DNA from: Isochrysis galbana
Taxonomy: Eukaryota > Haptophyta > Isochrysidales > Isochrysidaceae
Assembly: GCA_018136815.1 (NCBI GenBank)
Contig: CM030934.1
Location: forward strand, 1,874,695 to 1,938,694
DNA length: 64,000 bases
Reading direction: 5' to 3'
The translations under genes and the position numbers were made by a program. A model generated the notes under the pieces. The model did no database searches. It was not told where the DNA came from and saw nothing but the letters and a program-made list of their open reading frames with translations. The number at the start of each line of letters is the position of its first letter. Within the stretch, counting starts at the first letter, position 1. Positions 38,303 to 46,474 of this stretch are shown one piece after another.

Positions 38303-41083
38303 ATGGAGGCGCAGTTCTCCGGTTCTTCCCCACTTTCTTTCGAGTCCGAGTCCAAGCCTGTTTTGAGCAAACCCCGTTCTGAGCCATCCGAGTCCGAGTC
38401 CGAGTCCGAGTCCGAGTTTACAACGTCACCGAGTCCTACCACGCGGTCGACCGCAGGATTAACGGAGCTCCAGCCACTCACTGAGCCTCCGACGACCACT
38501 CCTTCCGCGGGAGTGTTCACCTTCGGTCCTCCGCGCCCCGAGTCTGAGTCATTTGGAATCTCCGGTCACTTCCAGAATTCCAACCACAACCGAGCCCCGT
38601 TTCACGAGCCACCGCGTATCGAGTCCAAACACAAGCTGACGCCGAAGCCCTCGACGACAGCCACTGTGTCCTTGTCCGAGCCACCGTTCCGAGTCTCGCC
38701 GCAGCCGGCCTGCCACTCCAGCAGGCTGCACGCCGCCGAGCCGATCCCTTCCGTTTCCGTTCCGAGTCCGAGTCCAATCGCACAAGACAGTGCATCCCGA
38801 GCCCGCGTAATCAAGCCCGTCACCGAGTCCGAGATTTCGGCCGCACCGAGCCAACCGGTGCTGGCCACCGTGCCCCTATTGTCATCACAAGCTTCAGCTT
38901 CGTCCTCACCGACGGTTGCGACGCCAGGGGGCTTCACCTTTGAGCCGGCCCCGTCCGTTCCCATTTCGAAAGTTAGCCCTGTTATTGGCGTCCAGCACGC
39001 CAGAAACGACGAGTCCGAGTCCGAGTACAAATTAACGTCACCGCGGAGTCCGCGGTCGACCACCGGCGTCCCCACGCCACCCCATCAACCGAGAGCCCTG
39101 GAGGAGCTTGAACAGCCGTCTCCTAGCCCCTCTCAAGTCGCCGAGTCTTCCGAATTCGAGTCTGAATCCACCGTAATTTCAGCGGTCCATCCACCCGCTA
39201 GCCCGAGCCAAGTCCTCCGAAGAATGCTTCGCATTGCAGAACCTCTTCGGCCACTACCCACGCCAGCCGCTGCCGCAGAGCCACCACCCTGGCCCCAGCC
39301 TTCCCCGCAGCCGGCTTCTACGACAGCCACGTCCCTTCTTTCGCCGGCGCCGACCCCGCCGACGACAGAATGCAACGACGTCTCCTCTTCCGACGTGACC
39401 ATGGAGAGTGACCACAACTCCTCTGCACGTCGAGGAACGGCGGCCTCCCAAACCGAGCTTCTACGCCCATTGAGCCAGCCCAACCGAGTCCCTGAGCCAT
39501 GTCCTTCATGTCTCTCACCGGTGGTCTCGCGGCCGCGGCGTCCGTCGCCGCCGTCCGACACCCCACTTCTCCGAGTTTCTTCGTCAATCCCGTCCTCCGA
39601 GCCCGTCTCTACGTCGTCGATATCCGAGTCTTCTTCCATTCGTCCTACGTCGCTGCGGCCACCGGTCGCCGCCTCCGAGCACTGCCTGCCTCTCGATACC
39701 ACTGCCACCACCATCATGCGCGTGGCAGCGATCAATGCGTCCGCGATCCAGTCCTTCGATTCCTCTCAAAACAACTCCGATGTCGGCACCCGTGATGATA
39801 CCCCGTCACCCGCTCTCCACGCTCTCGCCTCTCTTCGTGCACGAGCGAGCGGCTCTGCGGTGGTATTACCTCGGCACCTCACGGAGGCAGCCCAAGAGCT
39901 TCGCCGGCCTCGCAATGGCACCCTAGCCTCGCCTGCCGCCGCGCTACCCAAGCACTTCGATGAGCTTTGCGCTGAGCTCACGAAGATGAATCAACGAGTC
40001 CAAGACGGGCTGACGTCTGGCTGTCACGCACCACGCGTTCTCGTCGTTGGCGAGACGAGCGGCGTCGTCTCCTCCATGTTCCTACTCGCCGGTGCTGATG
40101 TAGCTACGTGCGATTTGTATCCTTCCGAGATCGATTACGTGCCCCACTTCCAAGGCGACGCGCTTCATGTCCAAAACCTAGGTTGGGACCTAGTCATCGC
40201 CCACCCGCCCTGCACGTACCTCTCCGCTGTCAGCAGTCAATGGCTCTCCCAAGAACCCGGACGTCGTGCCGCTCTTGAGTCGGCCGCTCGCGTCTTCAAG
40301 TCAATGGCCTCCGCCACTGCTCCGTTTGTAGCGGTCGAGAACCCTCGGATGCATGCGGAAGCTCGCCGTTTAGTCGGGGGGTTGACCCCGACCCAATTCG
40401 TCCAACCCTGGGAGCACGGCACTGGACACCAGAAAGCCACCGGGTTGTACCTCACCAAAGGGCTGCCGCCCCTCCAGCCAACTTGCGTCGTGGATGGCCG
40501 TGAGTCGGCCATGGCTAACCTCTCTCCTTCACCGCACCGTGGCGCTCTTCGCAGCCGCACCTACGTCGGTGTAGCTGGAGCGATGGCGATCCATTGGATG
40601 CCTGTTCTTCTTCGACATTTGAGCCAACAGCGAGACCAGACGTCGACGAAGAAATTGTCCGCGTTAGAGCTACTCGCTTGCGCGCGGTGCAGCCTATTGG
40701 ACCGGCCTTCACTTAGCTCGACCGAGGCTACCGCCTACGAGCCGTGGTCGGCTCTTCATCGTTATGAGAGGGGGAGGGAAACGAGTGAAGTTTCTTCCGA
40801 CCCCGTTGTTTCCCGTCCAGCTACTCCCGAGTCAGACAACCACGAAGACCAAAAAGAAACCCACGATAACCACGACAACGACACGCCACTCCACGCCTCC
40901 GAGTCTACACTCCACGACCCATTCTCTCCATGGACCGCCCCGCCTCCGGCACGCGCGAGCTCGCCGCGTCCGACGACGCCGACGACTCTCCGGAAAACGC
41001 CGACGAGGAATCCGACCTCGCCGCTGCCGTCCGAGCGCCGATCGAGTTCGTGGAAGCCAAAGGCATCCGCGCCGAAGAGCTAG
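38303..41083 (+). CDS. Pro/Ser-rich protein with phage-like DNA cytosine-methyltransferase domain
   Basis: 926 codons from an ATG. Residues 1-560 are Ser/Pro/Glu low complexity with SESESE-type runs. Residues about 575-770 form a SAM-methyltransferase-like domain: motif I VLVVGETSGVVSSMFLLAGA, acidic CDLYPSEID, the catalytic-loop-like AHPPCTYLS, VAVENPRMH, FVQPWEHGTGHQKATGLYL and GLPPLQPT. That set and order is typical of phage and bacterial proteins annotated as DNA cytosine methyltransferases (PPC and ENP motifs). The domain ends before an acidic tail that overlaps the protease frame by about 150 nt, so translation of pol may involve frameshifting. The duplicate at 42848-44707 is the same gene repeated in the assembly. 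Activity is inferred, not shown. Confidence 0.8.
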   Translation: MEAQFSGSSPLSFESESKPVLSKPRSEPSESESESESEFTTSPSPTTRSTAGLTELQPLTEPPTTTPSAGVFTFGPPRPESESFGISGHFQNSNHNRAPFHEPPRIESKHKLTPKPSTTATVSLSEPPFRVSPQPACHSSRLHAAEPIPSVSVPSPSPIAQDSASRARVIKPVTESEISAAPSQPVLATVPLLSSQASASSSPTVATPGGFTFEPAPSVPISKVSPVIGVQHARNDESESEYKLTSPRSPRSTTGVPTPPHQPRALEELEQPSPSPSQVAESSEFESESTVISAVHPPASPSQVLRRMLRIAEPLRPLPTPAAAAEPPPWPQPSPQPASTTATSLLSPAPTPPTTECNDVSSSDVTMESDHNSSARRGTAASQTELLRPLSQPNRVPEPCPSCLSPVVSRPRRPSPPSDTPLLRVSSSIPSSEPVSTSSISESSSIRPTSLRPPVAASEHCLPLDTTATTIMRVAAINASAIQSFDSSQNNSDVGTRDDTPSPALHALASLRARASGSAVVLPRHLTEAAQELRRPRNGTLASPAAALPKHFDELCAELTKMNQRVQDGLTSGCHAPRVLVVGETSGVVSSMFLLAGADVATCDLYPSEIDYVPHFQGDALHVQNLGWDLVIAHPPCTYLSAVSSQWLSQEPGRRAALESAARVFKSMASATAPFVAVENPRMHAEARRLVGGLTPTQFVQPWEHGTGHQKATGLYLTKGLPPLQPTCVVDGRESAMANLSPSPHRGALRSRTYVGVAGAMAIHWMPVLLRHLSQQRDQTSTKKLSALELLACARCSLLDRPSLSSTEATAYEPWSALHRYERGRETSEVSSDPVVSRPATPESDNHEDQKETHDNHDNDTPLHASESTLHDPFSPWTAPPPARASSPRPTTPTTLRKTPTRNPTSPLPSERRSSSWKPKASAPKS

Positions 41084-42030
41084 CCTCATTAGTTCGAAGA
41101 CCCAAGACAGAAGCCCAAGCCCGTCTCGAGAAAGATTGGGAAAAGATGTCCGACCACCCGAGGCACCCCACCGACAAGAGAGGCCTGGGCTACACTAGTC
41201 CCAAGCTATCACCCTGTACCGCTACCAACGAGGACGACCCCTCTAGGCCCTCTGCCACGATAGCGGCAGTCGGAGTACCCGAAGAGACGACGACCAGTTT
41301 GACGACGAATTCACCCGAGCAACGACGCTGGCGACCAACCCCGTCCCTGTCCGACACCATTGCACACGTGACCGCGCACCGGCCGGAGAGCGTCGTGGAT
41401 ACCCTGCCATCTGCCTACCCAAGGCATTGTCTATATGTTCGAGATCTAATGGTCTGCCGCTCCGGCGAGGCTGCCGGCAAAGAAGGAGTAATCTTAGCCG
41501 ACTCCGCCCTCACGGTCAACAGCACACTCGCTGACACCGGAGCTGGCCCGTCGGTCGTGACCACTTCCCTCTTGTCCAGCCTACCCAACGACGCATGCGT
41601 CGAGCGGCTGCCGCAAGCCGTAGTGACACCGCTCCATGGCCCAGACGGCCTACCTCTTATCACGCGAGGCAAGGCTCGAATCGTTTTCTCCGTCGGTGGA
41701 TTTCTCTTTCGTCATACGTTCATGGTGATTGAAGGCAACCCGATGCTACTGCTCGGGAACGACTTCTTAGCTACGCACGCCGCTTCGATTCAGCTCGCCT
41801 CCGACAGCGCGGACGGCTCTATCACCCTCGGTGCCCCATCCACGGTGGCTCCTCTTGAGGTTAATGGCAGTCCAAGCCCCGACGCTCCGCCGATCTTTCG
41901 CGTCTCGACGTCACCGATAGCGGTGGTCCCTGTCAGCATGACTTGTGCACAGGTCTGTCCGACCTCCGCGAACCCAATCACGACTGACTTCTTCGAGGGC
42001 CGCAAGCCGCCGAAAACGACAACCAGCTAG
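40930..42030 (+). CDS. protease region of pol, assembly copy A
   Basis: Begins at an ATG that overlaps the methyltransferase ORF in another frame. It carries the retropepsin active site LADTGAGPSVV near 41535 and a flap/strand region (MLLLGNDFLATHAA). It terminates early at 42030 because copy A has one base fewer near 41993 than copy B, where the frame continues into RT. Confidence 0.75.
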   Translation: MDRPASGTRELAASDDADDSPENADEESDLAAAVRAPIEFVEAKGIRAEELASLVRRPKTEAQARLEKDWEKMSDHPRHPTDKRGLGYTSPKLSPCTATNEDDPSRPSATIAAVGVPEETTTSLTTNSPEQRRWRPTPSLSDTIAHVTAHRPESVVDTLPSAYPRHCLYVRDLMVCRSGEAAGKEGVILADSALTVNSTLADTGAGPSVVTTSLLSSLPNDACVERLPQAVVTPLHGPDGLPLITRGKARIVFSVGGFLFRHTFMVIEGNPMLLLGNDFLATHAASIQLASDSADGSITLGAPSTVAPLEVNGSPSPDAPPIFRVSTSPIAVVPVSMTCAQVCPTSANPITTDFFEGRKPPKTTTS

Positions 42031-42105
42031 TCTCCGAGCCGCTCTTCAACACGGCCGATGAGTTTGCCGCCAAAGCGCCGGCGTCTTGTGGCTCCGAGTA
42101 CCTCC

Positions 42106-42205
42106 NNNNNNNNNNNNNNNNNNNNNNNNNNNNNNNNNNNNNNNNNNNNNNNNNNNNNNNNNNNNNNNNNNNNNNNNNNNNNNNNNNNNNNNNNNNNNNN
42201 NNNNN
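42106..42205. other. assembly gap (100 N)
   Basis: Exactly 100 undetermined bases, a conventional placeholder for a gap of unknown size. The sequences on its two sides are copies of the same 3.5 kb. Confidence 0.99.
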
Positions 42206-45200
42206 TCCAACCACAACCGAGCCCCGTTTCACGAGCCACCGCGTATCGAGTCCAAACACAAGCTGACGCCGAAGCCCTCGACGACAGCCACTGTGTCCTT
42301 GTCCGAGCCACCGTTCCGAGTCTCGCCGCAGCCGGCCTGCCACTCCAGCAGGCTGCACGCCGCCGAGCCGATCCCTTCCGTTTCCGTTCCGAGTCCGAGT
42401 CCAATCGCACAAGACAGTGCATCCCGAGCCCGCGTAATCAAGCCCGTCACCGAGTCCGAGATTTCGCCGCACCGAGCCAACGGTGCTGGCCACCGTGCCC
42501 CTATTGTCATCACAAGCTTCAGCTTCGTCCTCACCGACGGTTGCGACGCCAGGGGGCTTCACCTTTGAGCCGGCCCCGTCCGTTCCCATTTCGAAAGTTA
42601 GCCCTGTTATTGGCGTCCAGCACGCCAGAAACGACGAGTCCGAGTCCGAGTACAAATTAACGTCACCGCGGAGTCCGCGGTCGACCACCGGCGTCCCACG
42701 CCACCCCATCAACCGAGAGCCCTGGAGGAGCTTGAACAGCCGTCTCCTAGCCCCTCTCAAGTCGCCGAGTCTTCCGAATTCGAGTCTGAATCCACCGTAA
42801 TTTCAGCGGTCCATCCACCCGCTAGCCCGAGCCAAGTCCTCCGAAGAATGCTTCGCATTGCAGAACCTCTTCGGCCACTACCCACGCCAGCCGCTGCCGC
42901 AGAGCCACCACCCTGGCCCCAGCCTTCCCCGCAGCCGGCTTCTACGACAGCCACGTCCCTTCTTTCGCCGGCGCCGACCCCGCCGACGACAGAATGCAAC
43001 GACGTCTCCTCTTCCGACGTGACCATGGAGAGTGACCACAACTCCTCTGCACGTCGAGGAACGGCGGCCTCCCAAACCGAGCTTCTACGCCCATTGAGCC
43101 AGCCCAACCGAGTCCCTGAGCCATGTCCTTCATGTCTCTCACCGGTGGTCTCGCGGCCGCGGCGTCCGTCGCCGCCGTCCGACACCCCACTTCTCCGAGT
43201 TTCTTCGTCAATCCCGTCCTCCGAGCCCGTCTCTACGTCGTCGATATCCGAGTCTTCTTCCATTCGTCCTACGTCGCTGCGGCCACCGGTCGCCGCCTCC
43301 GAGCACTGCCTGCCTCTCGATACCACTGCCACCACCATCATGCGCGTGGCAGCGATCAATGCGTCCGCGATCCAGTCCTTCGATTCCTCTCAAAACAACT
43401 CCGATGTCGGCACCCGTGATGATACCCCGTCACCCGCTCTCCACGCTCTCGCCTCTCTTCGTGCACGAGCGAGCGGCTCTGCGGTGGTATTACCTCGGCA
43501 CCTCACGGAGGCAGCCCAAGAGCTTCGCCGGCCTCGCAATGGCACCCTAGCCTCGCCTGCCGCCGCGCTACCCAAGCACTTCGATGAGCTTTGCGCTGAG
43601 CTCACGAAGATGAATCAACGAGTCCAAGACGGGCTGACGTCTGGCTGTCACGCACCACGCGTTCTCGTCGTTGGCGAGACGAGCGGCGTCGTCTCCTCCA
43701 TGTTCCTACTCGCCGGTGCTGATGTAGCTACGTGCGATTTGTATCCTTCCGAGATCGATTACGTGCCCCACTTCCAAGGCGACGCGCTTCATGTCCAAAA
43801 CCTAGGTTGGGACCTAGTCATCGCCCACCCGCCCTGCACGTACCTCTCCGCTGTCAGCAGTCAATGGCTCTCCCAAGAACCCGGACGTCGTGCCGCTCTT
43901 GAGTCGGCCGCTCGCGTCTTCAAGTCAATGGCCTCCGCCACTGCTCCGTTTGTAGCGGTCGAGAACCCTCGGATGCATGCGGAAGCTCGCCGTTTAGTCG
44001 GGGGGTTGACCCCGACCCAATTCGTCCAACCCTGGGAGCACGGCACTGGACACCAGAAAGCCACCGGGTTGTACCTCACCAAAGGGCTGCCGCCCCTCCA
44101 GCCAACTTGCGTCGTGGATGGCCGTGAGTCGGCCATGGCTAACCTCTCTCCTTCACCGCACCGTGGCGCTCTTCGCAGCCGCACCTACGTCGGTGTAGCT
44201 GGAGCGATGGCGATCCATTGGATGCCTGTTCTTCTTCGACATTTGAGCCAACAGCGAGACCAGACGTCGACGAAGAAATTGTCCGCGTTAGAGCTACTCG
44301 CTTGCGCGCGGTGCAGCCTATTGGACCGGCCTTCACTTAGCTCGACCGAGGCTACCGCCTACGAGCCGTGGTCGGCTCTTCATCGTTATGAGAGGGGGAG
44401 GGAAACGAGTGAAGTTTCTTCCGACCCCGTTGTTTCCCGTCCAGCTACTCCCGAGTCAGACAACCACGAAGACCAAAAAGAAACCCACGATAACCACGAC
44501 AACGACACGCCACTCCACGCCTCCGAGTCTACACTCCACGACCCATTCTCTCCATGGACCGCCCCGCCTCCGGCACGCGCGAGCTCGCCGCGTCCGACGA
44601 CGCCGACGACTCTCCGGAAAACGCCGACGAGGAATCCGACCTCGCCGCTGCCGTCCGAGCGCCGATCGAGTTCGTGGAAGCCAAAGGCATCCGCGCCGAA
44701 GAGCTAGCCTCATTAGTTCGAAGACCCAAGACAGAAGCCCAAGCCCGTCTCGAGAAAGATTGGGAAAAGATGTCCGACCACCCGAGGCACCCCACCGACA
44801 AGAGAGGCCTGGGCTACACTAGTCCAAGCTATCACCCTGTACCGCTACCAACGAGGACGACCCCTCTAGGCCTCTGCCACGATAGCGGCAGTCGGAGTAC
44901 CCGAAGAGACGACGACCAGTTTGACGACGAATTCACCCGAGCAACGACGCTGGCGACCAACCCCGTCCCTGTCCGACACCATTGCACACGTGACCGCGCA
45001 CCGGCCGGAGAGCGTCGTGGATACCCTGCCATCTGCCTACCCAAGGCATTGTCTATATGTTCGAGATCTAATGGTCTGCCGCTCCGGCGAGGCTGCCGGC
45101 AAAGAAGGAGTAATCTTAGCCGACTCCGCCCTCACGGTCAACAGCACACTCGCTGACACCGGAGCTGGCCCGTCGGTCGTGACCACTTCCCTCTTGTCCA

Positions 45201-45728
45201 GCCTACCCAACGACGCATGCGTCGAGCGGCTGCCGCAAGCCGTAGTGACACCGCTCCATGGCCCAGACGGCCTACCTCTTATCACGCGAGGCAAGGCTCG
45301 AATCGTTTTCTCCGTCGGTGGATTTCTCTTTCGTCATACGTTCATGGTGATTGAAGGCAACCCGATGCTACTGCTCGGGAACGACTTCTTAGCTACGCAC
45401 GCCGCTTCGATTCAGCTCGCCTCCGACAGCGCGGACGGCTCTATCACCCTCGGTGCCCCATCCACGGTGGCTCCTCTTGAGGTTAATGGCAGTCCAAGCC
45501 CCGACGCTCCGCCGATCTTTCGCGTCTCGACGTCACCGATAGCGGTGGTCCCTGTCAGCATGACTTGTGCACAGGTCTGTCCGACCTCCGCGAACCCAAT
45601 CACGACTGACTTCTTCCGAGGGCCGCAAGCCGCCGAAAACGACAACCAGCTAGTCTCCGAGCCGCTCTTCAACACGGCCGATGAGTTTGCCGCCAAAGCG
45701 CCGGCGTCTTGTGGCTCCGAGTACCTCC
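42206..45728 (+). repeat. second copy of Gypsy interior (3523 bp), matching 38579-42105
   Basis: Aligned by eye, the two copies differ by only six 1-nt indels, mostly within homopolymers (near 38837, 38853, 39073, 41203, 41244 and 41993 of copy A), with no substitutions noticed. Lengths of 3527 and 3523 agree with five losses and one gain. This is best explained as two contig ends covering the same DNA. Confidence 0.9.
42848..44707 (+). CDS. methyltransferase-like ORF, assembly copy B (5' part out of frame)
   Basis: The same protein as residues 308-926 of the ORF at 38303-41083, including the complete methyltransferase-like domain. It is open only from an internal ATG because of 1-nt deletions upstream and the gap. 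It should not be counted as a second gene. Confidence 0.7.
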   Translation: MLRIAEPLRPLPTPAAAAEPPPWPQPSPQPASTTATSLLSPAPTPPTTECNDVSSSDVTMESDHNSSARRGTAASQTELLRPLSQPNRVPEPCPSCLSPVVSRPRRPSPPSDTPLLRVSSSIPSSEPVSTSSISESSSIRPTSLRPPVAASEHCLPLDTTATTIMRVAAINASAIQSFDSSQNNSDVGTRDDTPSPALHALASLRARASGSAVVLPRHLTEAAQELRRPRNGTLASPAAALPKHFDELCAELTKMNQRVQDGLTSGCHAPRVLVVGETSGVVSSMFLLAGADVATCDLYPSEIDYVPHFQGDALHVQNLGWDLVIAHPPCTYLSAVSSQWLSQEPGRRAALESAARVFKSMASATAPFVAVENPRMHAEARRLVGGLTPTQFVQPWEHGTGHQKATGLYLTKGLPPLQPTCVVDGRESAMANLSPSPHRGALRSRTYVGVAGAMAIHWMPVLLRHLSQQRDQTSTKKLSALELLACARCSLLDRPSLSSTEATAYEPWSALHRYERGRETSEVSSDPVVSRPATPESDNHEDQKETHDNHDNDTPLHASESTLHDPFSPWTAPPPARASSPRPTTPTTLRKTPTRNPTSPLPSERRSSSWKPKASAPKS

Positions 45729-46474
45729 TATATACCCATGAACCTATCACGATCCCGGCCTATCATCGGGCGACGTTTCACGTCCGAATTCCGCTAGCTC
45801 TTCGAGAACACGAAGACTGCGCCATGCTCGTGGACCGACTCCCTACACGCGAGACTATTGACAGCTCTCCGCTCGTCATCCCTCAAGTAGAGAGGCCGAA
45901 ATCCGACCACACCATCGCGGTTACGGTGGCCAATACTGACCCCAAACCACTACACCTTCCGTCGTTCCATCCTGTAGCTTCGCTACAGGTTCGATTCAAG
46001 ATTCACGCTGGAACTTATCACCGCGTCGGTGACAATAACTCGCCGGATGTGATTGAGTCGCTCAACGAGGACCAACGCAAGCTCCTCGAGGCAGCCAAGA
46101 TCGACCCCGAGGGCCGTCTCTCGATGCCCCAACGTGAACAAGTTCGTCGTCTACTGGCCCGACGTATCGCTGCTTTCGCAATTGACCCGACTAACCCGAA
46201 TCACACTCACGTGATGGAGGTAGAGCTACCGCTCAACCCCGGAGCCGAAGCTCACCGTCACGCACCGTCTAGAGTTGGACGAGAGGGTGAGAAGATCATA
46301 GAGGACGAAGTTTGCAAGATGGAGTCCGCGGGCATCATTAGGAAATCAAATTCGTCGTGGGCCTCTCGAGTCGTGTTAGTCACTAAGAAGGATGGCTCCG
46401 TACGTTTCTGCGTAGATTATCGCGACGTCAACTCTAAGCTTCGTCTAGAGGACAGCCCTCTTCCCTCACGGTAG
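44554..46474 (+). CDS. pol: pol: protease and N-terminal RT region, assembly copy B
   Basis: The open frame from the ATG at 44554 shifts after 44822 (one C fewer than copy A) and is continuous again from 44921 to 46474. It includes the protease motif LADTGAGPSVV (about 45150) and the RT beginning, with SRVVLVTKKDGSVRFCVDYRDVN (46363-46431). It ends prematurely at DSPLPSR, where the related fragment at 8700-8936 stays in frame, indicating loss of one C around 46467. This could be a real mutation or a homopolymer sequencing error. Confidence 0.8.

Noticed and set aside
42848..44707. A second, independent methyltransferase gene
   Set aside because: Identical to 40010-41083 apart from 1-nt indels around the N gap; treated as an assembly duplicate.
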